Below, piece by piece: positions 7,845 through 16,116 of a DNA stretch of 64,000 nt (the stretch's first letter is position 1; each line of letters begins with the position of its first letter). A model generated the notes under the pieces. It saw only the letters and a list, made by a program, of their open reading frames with translations. It ran no database searches and had not been told where the DNA came from. This DNA comes from Gammaproteobacteria bacterium (GTDB lineage Bacteria > Pseudomonadota > Gammaproteobacteria > Thiohalomonadales > Thiohalomonadaceae): NCBI GenBank assembly GCA_023228645.1, contig JALOAT010000015.1, positions 1-64,000 on the forward strand. The letters are read 5' to 3'. The position numbers were made by a program, and so were the translations under genes.

Positions 7845-9461
7845 TTGCTCACCACCGCCAACATCACCATGCAGTTCGGGGCCAAGCCCCTGTTCGAGAA
7901 CATCTCCGTCAAGTTCGGCAACGGCAACCGTTACGGCCTCATCGGCGCCAACGGCTGCGGCAAGTCCACACTGATGAAGATCCTGGGCGGCGACCTCGCG
8001 CCAACCGCAGGCAACGTCTCGCTCGACCCGAACGAGCGCCTCGGCAAGCTGCGCCAGGACCAGTTCGCCTTCGAACAGTACACGGTGATCGATACGGTGA
8101 TCATGGGCCACACGGAGCTGTGGGATGTGAAGCGCGAGCGCGACCGCATCTACTCGCTGCCCGAGATGAGCGAAGAGGACGGCATGAAGGTGGCCGACCT
8201 GGAAGTGCGTTTCGCCGAGCTGGACGGCTACACCGCGGAATCGCGCGCCGGCGAACTGCTCATGGGCGTGGGCATCCCTGTGGAACAGCACTTCGGTCCC
8301 ATGAGCGCGGTGGCGCCGGGCTGGAAACTGCGCGTGCTGCTGGCGCAGGCCCTGTTCGCCGACCCGGACATCCTGCTGCTCGACGAGCCCACCAACAACC
8401 TGGACATCAACACCATCCGCTGGCTGGAAGGCGTGCTCAACGGGCGCAACAGCACCATGGTGATCATCTCCCATGACCGCCACTTCCTGAATTCCGTGTG
8501 CACCCACATGGCCGACCTCGACTACGGCGAGCTGCGCGTGTATCCGGGCAACTACGACGATTACATGACCGCTGCCACCCAGGCGCGCGAGCGTCTGCTG
8601 GCCGACAACGCCAAGAAGAAGGCGCAGATCGCCGAACTGCAAAACTTCGTCAGCCGCTTCTCCGCCAACGCATCGAAGGCCAAGCAGGCCACCTCGCGCG
8701 CGCGCCAGATCGACAAGATCAAGCTGGAAGAGGTCAAGCCGTCCAGCCGCCAGAACCCCTTCATCCGCTTCAACCAGGAAAAGAAGCTGTTCCGCCTCGC
8801 CCTGGAAGTGGAGGGGCTTGCCAAGGGCTACGACAAGCCGCTGTTCAAAGACCTGAACCTGATGGTGGAAGTGGGCGAGCGCATCGCCGTCATCGGCCAG
8901 AACGGCATCGGCAAGACCACGCTGCTGCGCTGCCTGGTGGGCGATCTGCCCGCAGATACCGGCGCAGTGAAGTGGTCAGAGAACGTGCAGATCGGCTACT
9001 TCGCCCAGGACCACGCGGCCGACTTCGCCAAGGACATGACCCTGTTCGAGTGGATGCGCCAGTGGGCCAAGCCACGTCATGACGAGCAGTGGATCCGCGG
9101 CACCCTCGGCCGGTTGCTGTTCTCGTCCGACGAACTGGGCAAGTCTGTGAAGGTGATCTCCGGCGGCGAGCAGGGCCGCATGCTGTTCGGCAGACTCATG
9201 CTGGAAGAACCCAACGTCATGGTCATGGACGAACCCACCAATCACCTGGACATGGAGTCCATCGAATCGCTCAACCTGGCGCTGGAAAACTACCCCGGCA
9301 CGCTCATCTTCGTCAGCCACGACCGCGAGTTCGTCTCCTCGCTGGCCACGCGCATCCTGGAAATCACCCCCAACCGCATCGTCGACTTCCGCGGCACCTA
9401 TGACGAATACCTGGCCAGCCAGGGCATCGAGCCGGTGGTTTCGCGCGGTGCGATGGCGTAG
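7845..9461 (+). CDS. ybiT: ABC-F family ATPase, YbiT type
   Basis: 538 residues from a TTG codon at 7845, chosen because the protein then begins LLTTANITMQFGAKPLFENI, where YbiT-type proteins start. An ATG at 7785 is in frame but would add an unrelated tail. Two ABC domains are present: Walker A GANGCGKST with Walker B LLLDEPTNNLD, and GQNGIGKTT with VMDEPTNHLD. The first signature is the unusual VAPGWKLRVLLAQAL of YbiT. The inter-domain linker carries many charged residues. ABC-F proteins of this kind act on the ribosome during translation. A 387-bp near-copy of the last part of this gene lies 1.1 kb downstream (10191-10577). Confidence 0.92.
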   Translation: MLTTANITMQFGAKPLFENISVKFGNGNRYGLIGANGCGKSTLMKILGGDLAPTAGNVSLDPNERLGKLRQDQFAFEQYTVIDTVIMGHTELWDVKRERDRIYSLPEMSEEDGMKVADLEVRFAELDGYTAESRAGELLMGVGIPVEQHFGPMSAVAPGWKLRVLLAQALFADPDILLLDEPTNNLDINTIRWLEGVLNGRNSTMVIISHDRHFLNSVCTHMADLDYGELRVYPGNYDDYMTAATQARERLLADNAKKKAQIAELQNFVSRFSANASKAKQATSRARQIDKIKLEEVKPSSRQNPFIRFNQEKKLFRLALEVEGLAKGYDKPLFKDLNLMVEVGERIAVIGQNGIGKTTLLRCLVGDLPADTGAVKWSENVQIGYFAQDHAADFAKDMTLFEWMRQWAKPRHDEQWIRGTLGRLLFSSDELGKSVKVISGGEQGRMLFGRLMLEEPNVMVMDEPTNHLDMESIESLNLALENYPGTLIFVSHDREFVSSLATRILEITPNRIVDFRGTYDEYLASQGIEPVVSRGAMA

Positions 9462-9468
9462 GGAGGAG

Positions 9469-9510
9469 AGAAAACCACAGTGGCCACGGAGGGCCACGGA
9501 GAAACGTAGG
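9469..9510. repeat. Short ACCACxGxGG-type repeat
   Basis: GAAAACCACAGTGGCCACGG and the following GGCCACGGAG form short direct repeats just after the ABC-F stop. It resembles the family D elements (ACCACGGGGGACACGGGG) at 31262 and 51833. Confidence 0.45.
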
Positions 9511-9579
9511 GGAAACGTTCTCTGAACCGGCGCCTTAGAAATGCACGGGTTCGGCGCCAATACCGCCCGTTCGACACCT

Positions 9580-10128
9580 TCAATCTCGAACCGAGTTGGA
9601 AGCTGACGAACGGCTCCACTCGTCGCGTGTCAGTCGATACAACCGAACCGTCTTTCCATGGAACACCACCTCCTGAAAACTGCGAAAGCCAGCCTTTTCG
9701 GCAACCCGTAGCGACGCAACGTGTTCAGGCTCGACAATCACCACGACTGAGTCGCACGCCTGAGTGCCAAACGCATAGGTCAGGGCCGCACGCGCCGATT
9801 CGGTAGCGAGACCTCTCCCCCAGTACCCCCGTGCCAGCCGATACCCAAGATTCATTTCCTCCGCATTCCCGACCTGCTCCGGACCTACCCCGCAGAATCC
9901 GATGAGGGTGGATGTTCCTTTTTCGACAAGAGCGAGTGGACCAAGACGATGCGACTTGTAACAAGCCAAACACCATTCCACAAACCGCCGGGTAGCCGCT
10001 TCGTCATAAACGCCACGCACGGAATGCTCCATGACCTCCGGATCGCTGAGGATCTCCGTCAGTTCAGGCACGTCGTCCCAGGACAATGGTCTGATCAGTA
10101 GTCGTCCCGTCTCTTGAATCAGTTTCAT
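9580..10128 (-). CDS. GNAT N-acetyltransferase, RimJ/RimL-like
   Basis: 182 residues from an ATG at 10128 preceded by an AGGC ribosome-like site. The sequence ETGRLLIRPLSWDDVPELTEIL is the usual opening of RimJ/RimL-like acetyltransferases. GYRLARGYWGRGLATESARA supplies the acetyl-CoA binding motif A (Q/RxxGxG/A type), and VASLRVAEKAGFRSFQE is the motif B helix. The substrate is unknown. The gene lies between the complete ABC-F gene and a duplicated ABC-F 3' end, opposite in direction to both. It is visibly less GC-rich and uses more A/T-ending codons than its neighbours, which suggests it arrived by transfer. Confidence 0.88.
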   Translation of the reverse strand: MKLIQETGRLLIRPLSWDDVPELTEILSDPEVMEHSVRGVYDEAATRRFVEWCLACYKSHRLGPLALVEKGTSTLIGFCGVGPEQVGNAEEMNLGYRLARGYWGRGLATESARAALTYAFGTQACDSVVVIVEPEHVASLRVAEKAGFRSFQEVVFHGKTVRLYRLTRDEWSRSSASNSVRD

Positions 10129-10190
10129 TTTGCCTGTTCGCAATAGTGCTGCGGTGGCACTCTCGTGAGTAAACTGTCCCCGGAATTGCG

Positions 10191-10577
10191 CGTCACGACG
10201 AGCAGTGGATCCGCGGCACCCTCGGCCGGTTGCTGTTCTCGTCCGACGAACTGGGCAAGTCCGTGAAGGTGATCTCCGGCGGCGAGCAGGGCCGCATGCT
10301 GTTCGGCAGACTGATGCTGGAAGAGCCCAATGTCATGGTCATGGACGAGCCGACCAACCACCTGGACATGGAATCCACGGAGTCGCTCAACCTGGCGCTG
10401 GAAAACTACCCCGGCACGCTCATCTTCGTCAGCCACGACCACGAGTTCGTCTCCTCGCTCGCCACGCGCATTCTGGAAATCACCCCCAACGGCATCATCG
10501 ACTTCCGCGGCACCTACGACGAATACCTGGCCAGCCAGGGCATCGAGCCGGTGACGGCGCGCGGGGCGATGGCGTAG
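10191..10577 (+). pseudogene. Duplicated 3' end of the YbiT-type ABC-F gene
   Basis: Bases 10191-10577 align without gaps to 9075-9461, the last 129 codons including the stop. I count about 23 differences (about 94% identity), most of them synonymous; four or five alter residues (for example DREF to DHEF and NRIVD to NGIID). Similarity begins abruptly at CGTCA and ends exactly at the TAG stop. It contains the second ABC signature (SGGEQ) and Walker B but no Walker A, so it cannot be a working ATPase. A long in-frame start is lacking. Confidence 0.9.
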
Positions 10578-10643
10578 CCGATTGCGGGACGGCGGTACGG
10601 CCTATCTATGGAGAACGCGCGGTAAACGTGCGTGGACTGATCA

Positions 10644-11060
10644 TCAAGCGGTAGTGACGTCTCTCCGGACGATCTCAATCAATGCGTTCAGGGCATCGGT
10701 AGCCGTGAAAATCCCCAAAAACTTGCCATCTTCCTCCGTGACGATGACGCTGCCGAGCTTCTTTTCGGACATGGCGTAGGCCACCTCGTCCAGAGGCGCG
10801 GTGGCGCGCACGGTCAATGGGTCCGTCGCCATGATGTCGGCCGCGCGCACCTGGCGCTTTTCCGCATCAGTCAAGCCCCAGGCGAGGCGCACATCCCGAT
10901 CGCTGAGCACGCCCACGACATTCTCGTCGCGGACGATGGGGAGATGGCGGATTCCGTGTGTCTCCATCAGTTCCCGCAGCTCGTCGATGGTGGTGTCTTC
11001 ATTCGCAGTAATGGGATCGGGGGTGGTGAACTCATCCACGGGCACAGTGATTGGCAGCAC
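10644..11060 (-). CDS. CBS-domain protein
   Basis: 138 residues from a GTG at 11060 with GGAG 8 bases upstream. Upstream in-frame codons add an unlikely basic tail. Two CBS motifs fill the protein: about residues 7-58 (PITANEDTTIDELRELMETH ... VVGVLSDRDVRLA) and about 75-130 (PLTVRATAPLDEVAYAMSEK ... FLGIFTATDALNAL). Such stand-alone CBS pairs bind adenosyl ligands and regulate partners; no partner is adjacent. It is convergent with the duplicated ABC-F fragment. Confidence 0.88.
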   Translation of the reverse strand: MLPITVPVDEFTTPDPITANEDTTIDELRELMETHGIRHLPIVRDENVVGVLSDRDVRLAWGLTDAEKRQVRAADIMATDPLTVRATAPLDEVAYAMSEKKLGSVIVTEEDGKFLGIFTATDALNALIEIVRRDVTTA

Positions 11061-11349
11061 GGCAGGTCTCCTGTGATTGGCTCTGTTGCAGTTCTTGGAG
11101 AGTTTACTTATCCCCCTGCGATAATTGGGAGCCACGTGATGGCCGCGCGAAAAAAAGCACTTAGGCCCACTGAACGCCGCCTATTGCATGGTGCGCTCCT
11201 CCCTCCATCAAGCCCTGCTCCCTCCTGCGCACCGCCGCGTAAGCGTTTCACCAAGCCACACCTGCAGGAGCCCACCTTGTGGGCGATTCCCCCGCCGGAA
11301 CCCGCCGACAAGATCGGCCCAGCATCGTCGGGAACACGACCGAACCCGG

Positions 11350-11373
11350 TAGGAGCGGCCGCCGGCCGCGAAT
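11350..11373. repeat. Single REP-like unit (family B)
   Basis: TAGGAGCGGCCGCCGGCCGC followed by GAAT. This is one arm of the family B element, with an internal GCGGCC/GGCCGC stem. Confidence 0.6.
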
Positions 11374-11552
11374 AGCACTCCACAAAGCGGACGAACATCG
11401 AGGCCGATGACCGCTTCTGCAGTTCCGATGGCAAAGCCGGACCCATCAGCACCGCTTTAGAAGGCCTGCTGCAAAATCGTCCTGCGGAAGCAGAGCCCCC
11501 AAGCGAATCGAAAAGCATGGATGCCCGCCTTCGCGGGCAGGACGGCTTTAAC

Positions 11553-11576
11553 AAAGCTTCCTTGCGAGGCTTTTTT
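11553..11576 (+). terminator. Orphan intrinsic-terminator-like hairpin
   Basis: AAAGCTTC-CTTGC-GAGGCTTT (one G-T pair) is followed by TTT, giving a short stem and a six-T run. No gene immediately upstream on the plus strand would use it. It could end an unrecognised small RNA or be a chance structure. Confidence 0.35.
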
Positions 11577-11811
11577 ATGAGCCGTGTCCTCACCGTTTGT
11601 TTGGGTCGAGGATGGCGGAACAAGCACCGCGCCGCGCTCCCAATCCATCAGTGTGTGATGAATAAGGTTATTGCGTATAGCACCAGAGGCCGCTGTGAAA
11701 CTGCGCCGTCATCGCCCCGAATCACGCTAATCGTATGAAATTAACAGAATAGTTTTGCTCGATATGAAACCGTGAGAGAGCTGCTGCCTGGTGCGGTAGT
11801 CGTGATCGGGC

Positions 11812-11825
11812 TTGACCTTGGTCAA
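11812..11825 (+). promoter_or_regulatory. FNR/DNR-type box upstream of napF
   Basis: TTGACCTTGGTCAA is a perfect palindrome of the form TTGAC-N4-GTCAA, a variant of the FNR consensus TTGAT-N4-ATCAA. Its centre is about 94 bases before the napF ATG. A class II arrangement would place transcription start near 11860, with a -10-like CATAGC or TAATCC just upstream. A DNR-like regulator is encoded at 22662-23378. Confidence 0.65.
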
Positions 11826-11853
11826 GGCGGCCGCCTGTGCTTAATCCATAGCG

Positions 11854-11869
11854 TTTGTACACATACAAA
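11854..11869 (+). promoter_or_regulatory. Small inverted repeat in the napF leader
   Basis: TTTGTA-CACA-TACAAA is a perfect 6-bp inverted repeat between the FNR-type box and napF. It overlaps the expected transcription start. It may be an operator or a chance palindrome. Confidence 0.3.
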
Positions 11870-11912
11870 ATATAACGTTATTGGTTGAGTGTTTTACTCA
11901 AGGGCGGCATCC

Positions 11913-12425
11913 ATGAACACGGCGATCTCGCGCATGCAGTTCCTCCGCGGTGACATCCGCGGCGAGCGTCGTGCCGTGCGTCCGCCCTGGGCGCTTGACG
12001 AGCGGCTGTTTGTTGAGCGCTGTGATCGTTGCGGCAAATGTATCGACGCATGTCCACAAGGTCTGCTCGGTGCCGGGCGCGGCGGCTTTCCCCAAGTGGA
12101 TTTTCAGCATGGCGAATGCACATTCTGCGGCACCTGCCTGCAGCGTTGCAGTCGCGGCGCGCTGCGTGCATATCCGGGCGCGGCCCCGTGGCAGTTGCAG
12201 GTCATGATCGGCGCCGGCTGCCTCACACGCCATGGCGTGGTCTGCCGAACCTGCGGTGAGCAGTGCGATGCCCGCGTCATCCGTTTCCGTCCCGCCGCTG
12301 GTCGTGTCGCCCAACCAGAGTTGAACTCCGCGTCGTGTAACGGTTGCGGCGCCTGCGTCGGTGCGTGTCCGGCCAAGTCGATCACCCTGCACTATCGCAC
12401 TCACTCCGCCGAGGAATCCGTATGA
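11913..12425 (+). CDS. napF: NapF, ferredoxin-type protein of periplasmic nitrate reductase
   Basis: 170 residues from an ATG with AAGGG 8 bases upstream. Four Cys clusters for [4Fe-4S] centres are visible: CDRCGKCIDACP, CTFCGTCLQRC, a less regular CLTRHGVVCRTCGEQC and CNGCGACVGACP. NapF is a cytoplasmic iron-sulfur protein that helps mature or load NapA. It is the first gene of napFDAGHBC and overlaps napD by four bases (ATGA). No napE is found before it. Confidence 0.93.
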   Translation: MNTAISRMQFLRGDIRGERRAVRPPWALDERLFVERCDRCGKCIDACPQGLLGAGRGGFPQVDFQHGECTFCGTCLQRCSRGALRAYPGAAPWQLQVMIGAGCLTRHGVVCRTCGEQCDARVIRFRPAAGRVAQPELNSASCNGCGACVGACPAKSITLHYRTHSAEESV

Positions 12426-12712
12426 ACCACATGAATCACCCGCAGGCGTCCGCCATTTCCATCGCCGGCGTCCTGTTGCATGCCGTGCCTGATCGTGCGG
12501 GCGAGGTACGGGCGCAGCTGGAGCAACTGCCCGGCGTCGAGATTCACGCTGTCACCCCGGAAGGCAAGATGGTAGTGACGGTGGACGAGAGCGGGGAGCG
12601 GATGTCGGGCGAAAACGTGATGCGCCTGTATGAGATCGACGGCGTTCTGTCCGCCGCCATCATTTATCACCAGTACGAGAACAATGCTGCCGCACAGGAG
12701 ACTTCGGAATGA
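12422..12712 (+). CDS. napD: NapD, NapA-specific chaperone
   Basis: 96 residues. The ATG lies inside the end of napF (ATGA), and the stop overlaps the napA start in the same way. It has the compact NapD layout: ISIAGVLLHAVPDRAGEVRAQL, GVEIHAVTPEGKMVVTVD and GVLSAAIIYHQYE. NapD binds the twin-arginine signal of NapA and holds it back from export until the molybdenum cofactor is inserted. Confidence 0.93.
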   Translation: MNHMNHPQASAISIAGVLLHAVPDRAGEVRAQLEQLPGVEIHAVTPEGKMVVTVDESGERMSGENVMRLYEIDGVLSAAIIYHQYENNAAAQETSE

Positions 12713-15246
12713 AACTGACAAGGCGTGATTTCATCAAGAACAATGCCATCGCGGCGACCGCGGCGGCGGCAGGGGTCACCCTGCCCGGTGTCAACACGGC
12801 GCTGGCCTCGACGGGAACCAAGATCCGTTGGGACAAGGCGGCCTGCCGTTATTGTGGCACCGGCTGCAGCGTGCTGGTTGGTACCAAGGATGGCCGCGTG
12901 GTGGCCACACAGGGCGACCCCGATGCACCGGTGAACCGTGGCCTCAACTGCATCAAGGGCTACTTCCTGGCGAAGATCCTCTACGGCAGCGACCGTCTGA
13001 CCCAGCCGCTGCTGCGCATGAAAGGCGGCAAGTATGATAAGGAAGGCGAATTCACTCCGGTGAGCTGGGACCAGGCCTTCGACGTAATGGCCGAAAAATG
13101 GAAGAAGGCGCTGAAGGAGAAAGGGCCGAGCGGTGTCGGCATGTTCGGCTCCGGTCAGTGGACCATCTGGGAGGGCTATGCCGCCGCCAAGCTGTTCAAG
13201 GCCGGTTTTCTCTCCAACAATCTCGACCCCAACGCGCGTCATTGCATGGCCTCCGCCGTGGTGGGCTTCATGCGCACCTTCGGCATGGACGAGCCGATGG
13301 GTTGCTACGACGACCTGGAACACGCCGACGCCTTCGTGCTGTGGGGCTCCAACATGGCGGAGATGCATCCGATCCTGTGGTCGCGTCTGACCGATCGCCG
13401 TCTTACCGCTTCGCACGTGAAAGTGGCCGTGCTGTCCACTTTCGAGCATCGCAGCTTTGAGCTGGCCGACCTGCCCATCGTGTTCCATCCGCAGACCGAC
13501 CTGGCGATCCTCAACTTCATCGCCAACTACATCATCCAGAACGGTGCGGTGAACAAAGACTTCATCGCCAGGCACGTCAACTTCAAGAAGGGCGCCACCA
13601 ATCTGGGCTATGGGCTGCGCCCCAGCGACCCGCGCGAACAGGCCGCCAGCAACAACGGTTATCCCGATGCCGAGGGCAAGCCCAAGGGTAATCCGGGCAA
13701 GGCCGAACCGATCAGTTTCGACCAGTTCAAGAACTTCGTCTCCGAATACACCGCAGACAAGGTCAGCAAGCTGTCTGGCGTGCCCAAGGAAAAGCTCATC
13801 GAACTCGCCAAGTTGTACGCCGATCCCAAGACCAAGGTGGTGTCGTATTGGACCATGGGCTTCAACCAGCACACCCGCGGCACCTGGGCCAACAACCTCG
13901 TCTACAACATCCATTTGCTCACCGGCAAGATTTCCGAGCCTGGCAACGGCCCGTTTTCGCTCACCGGGCAGCCCTCCGCCTGCGGCACGGCGCGCGAGGT
14001 GGGCACCTTCGCCCATCGCTTGCCGGCGGACATGGTGGTGATGAATCCGGAACACCGCGCGCTGGCGGAAAAGATCTGGAAGCTGCCGGAAGGCGCCATC
14101 AATCCGAAGGTCGGCTTCCATGCCGTGTTGATGCAGCGCATGTTGAAAGACGCCAAGATGAACTGCTATTGGCAGATGTGTAACAACAACATGCAGGCCG
14201 GCCCCAATATCAACCACGAGCAATATCCGGGCTGGCGAAATCCCGCCAACTTCATCGTCGTGTCCGATCCCTACCCGACCGTGTCCGCGATGGCCGCCGA
14301 TCTGATCCTGCCCACCGCCATGTGGGTGGAGAAAGAGGGTGCCTACGGTAATGCCGAGCGGCGCGGCCAGTTCTGGCGCCAACAGGTGAAAGCGCCGGGC
14401 CAGGCCCGCTCCGACGTGTGGCAGATGATGGAGTTTTCCAAACGCTTCAAGGTGGACGAGGTGTGGCCGGCAGAATTGTTGGCCAAGGCGCCGCAACTCA
14501 AGGGCAAGACCCTGTATGACGTGCTGTTCGCCAACGGCCAGGTCAACAAATTCCCCAGGCAGAAGGTGACCGACAGTTCCGGCAATGCCTACGACAACGA
14601 CGAGTCGGAACACTTCGGCTTCTACGTGCAGAAGGGGCTGTTCGAGGAATACCGTCGTTTCGGTCTGGAGGGCAAGAAGGGCCACGAACTGGCGGAATTC
14701 GACGTGTACCATCGCGTGCGCGGCATGCGCTGGCCGGTGGTCAACGGCAAGGAAACCCTGTGGCGTTACCGCGAAGGTTACGACCCGCATGTCCCCGCTG
14801 GTGCTGGTGTGCAGTTCTACGGTAACAAGGATGGTAAGGCGAACATTTTCGCGCTGCCCTACGAGCCGCCGCACGAGACGCCCGACAAGGAATACGACCT
14901 GTGGATGTGCACCGGCCGTGTGCTGGAACACTGGCACTCCGGTTCCATGACGCGCCGCGTGCCGGAACTCTACCGCGCCTTCCCAGACGCCGTAGTGTTT
15001 ATGCACCCGGACGATGCCGAGGCGCGCGGCCTCAGGCGCGGCATGATGGCCAAGGTGGCGAGCCGCCGCGGTGAAATTTCGCTGATGGTCGAAACGCGTG
15101 GCCGCAACCGTCCGCCGAAGGGACTGATCTTCATCCCGTTCTTCGATGCCGGCCGCCTGGTCAACAAGCTGGTGCTCGATGCCACCTGCCCGCTCTCCAA
15201 GGAAACGGACTTCAAAAAGAGTGCGGTGAAGGTCACGCGGGCTTAA
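12709..15246 (+). CDS. napA: NapA, catalytic subunit of periplasmic nitrate reductase
   Basis: 845 residues, close to the usual 830. The N-terminus TRRDFIKNNAIAATAAAAG is a twin-arginine signal. A [4Fe-4S] site follows at Cys46-x2-Cys49-x3-Cys53 with a fourth Cys near residue 81 (LNCIKG). Cys179 in NARHCMAS is the expected molybdenum ligand. It carries bis-MGD cofactor and reduces nitrate to nitrite in the periplasm, taking electrons from NapB. The stop is followed after 18 bases by napG. Confidence 0.97.
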   Translation: MKLTRRDFIKNNAIAATAAAAGVTLPGVNTALASTGTKIRWDKAACRYCGTGCSVLVGTKDGRVVATQGDPDAPVNRGLNCIKGYFLAKILYGSDRLTQPLLRMKGGKYDKEGEFTPVSWDQAFDVMAEKWKKALKEKGPSGVGMFGSGQWTIWEGYAAAKLFKAGFLSNNLDPNARHCMASAVVGFMRTFGMDEPMGCYDDLEHADAFVLWGSNMAEMHPILWSRLTDRRLTASHVKVAVLSTFEHRSFELADLPIVFHPQTDLAILNFIANYIIQNGAVNKDFIARHVNFKKGATNLGYGLRPSDPREQAASNNGYPDAEGKPKGNPGKAEPISFDQFKNFVSEYTADKVSKLSGVPKEKLIELAKLYADPKTKVVSYWTMGFNQHTRGTWANNLVYNIHLLTGKISEPGNGPFSLTGQPSACGTAREVGTFAHRLPADMVVMNPEHRALAEKIWKLPEGAINPKVGFHAVLMQRMLKDAKMNCYWQMCNNNMQAGPNINHEQYPGWRNPANFIVVSDPYPTVSAMAADLILPTAMWVEKEGAYGNAERRGQFWRQQVKAPGQARSDVWQMMEFSKRFKVDEVWPAELLAKAPQLKGKTLYDVLFANGQVNKFPRQKVTDSSGNAYDNDESEHFGFYVQKGLFEEYRRFGLEGKKGHELAEFDVYHRVRGMRWPVVNGKETLWRYREGYDPHVPAGAGVQFYGNKDGKANIFALPYEPPHETPDKEYDLWMCTGRVLEHWHSGSMTRRVPELYRAFPDAVVFMHPDDAEARGLRRGMMAKVASRRGEISLMVETRGRNRPPKGLIFIPFFDAGRLVNKLVLDATCPLSKETDFKKSAVKVTRA

Positions 15247-15264
15247 GCAGCGGACGAGGTCACC

Positions 15265-16116
15265 ATGGCAACGAAGGATACAGGCAAGACACGGCGCGGG
15301 TTCCTGGTCGACATGACCAGGACCGTGTGTGGCGTGGTCCTGCTCGGGCTTGGCATGGGCCTGTACTCACGCCAGGCCGCCTCGTTGCCGGCCGAGGCCA
15401 TCCGCCCCCCTGGCGCACTGGCCGAAGAGAACTTTCTCGGCGCCTGTGTGCGCTGTGGCCTGTGCGTGCGTGACTGCCCGTATGACACCCTGCGTCTGGC
15501 GCCGCTGGGTGACAAGGTGGCCAACGGCACCCCGTATTTCATCGCGCGTGATATTCCCTGTGAAATGTGCCCGGACATTCCTTGCGTCAAGGCCTGTCCC
15601 ACCGGTGCGCTCAATCACGATCTCACCAACATCGATGACGCACGGATGGGGCTGGCGGTGGTGATCGATCAGGAGAGTTGCATTGCCTTCCATGGTCTGC
15701 GTTGCGAGGTGTGCTTCAATGTCTGTCCGGTGCGGGGCAAGGCAATCACGCTCGATATGCTGCACAACCCGCGCTCCGGAAAACATGCCCTGTTCATTCC
15801 GGTCGTGCATTCCGCTGCCTGTACCGGATGCGGCAAGTGCGAAAAATCCTGTGTGCTGGATGAGGCGGCGATCAAGGTACTGCCGATCCGTTTGGCCAAG
15901 GGACTGCTGGGACGTCATTACCGGGTGGGCTGGCAGGAAAAGCAGCAGGCCGGCGGCAGCCTGGTCACACCCGATGAGCAACACCATTACAACCTGCCGG
16001 AAGGCGTGCGTTATGACTATGAAGGGCGCGGGCTGATCAAGGAAGAGGTGCCGGGCGCCACCCCTTACGGCAGTGATGCACTGGACACGTTGCGTCGCCG
16101 CAAGGAGGGCATGTAA
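15265..16116 (+). CDS. napG: NapG, ferredoxin-type quinol-pathway protein
   Basis: 283 residues from an ATG with CGAGG upstream. The leader contains KTRRGFLVDMTRTVCGVV, a twin-arginine-like signal. Four [4Fe-4S] motifs are visible: CVRCGLCVRDCP, CEMCPDIPCVKACP, CEVCFNVCP and CTGCGKCEKSC. With NapH it passes electrons from quinol towards NapC/NapB. It shares one base with napH (TAATG). Confidence 0.95.
   Translation: MATKDTGKTRRGFLVDMTRTVCGVVLLGLGMGLYSRQAASLPAEAIRPPGALAEENFLGACVRCGLCVRDCPYDTLRLAPLGDKVANGTPYFIARDIPCEMCPDIPCVKACPTGALNHDLTNIDDARMGLAVVIDQESCIAFHGLRCEVCFNVCPVRGKAITLDMLHNPRSGKHALFIPVVHSAACTGCGKCEKSCVLDEAAIKVLPIRLAKGLLGRHYRVGWQEKQQAGGSLVTPDEQHHYNLPEGVRYDYEGRGLIKEEVPGATPYGSDALDTLRRRKEGM

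Larger units (their letters stand above)
11061..11912. other. Gene-poor 850-base stretch upstream of nap
   Basis: No open frame here looks like a protein gene on composition or start signals. The stretch holds a REP-like unit (11350-11373), a GCCCGC-CTTC-GCGGGC hairpin (11523-11538), an orphan terminator-like hairpin (11553-11576) and, near its right end, the nap control region with a TTGAC-N4-GTCAA box (11812-11825). From about 11650 on the sequence is clearly more AT-rich than elsewhere. Confidence 0.6.

Noticed and set aside
10191..10577. The ABC-F fragment as a functional small gene
   Set aside because: It lacks Walker A and has no credible start codon; identity to 9075-9461 shows it is a partial copy.
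12667..15006. 779-codon open frame antisense to napA
   Set aside because: Codon-bias shadow. The plus strand carries all NapA motifs and operon overlaps.
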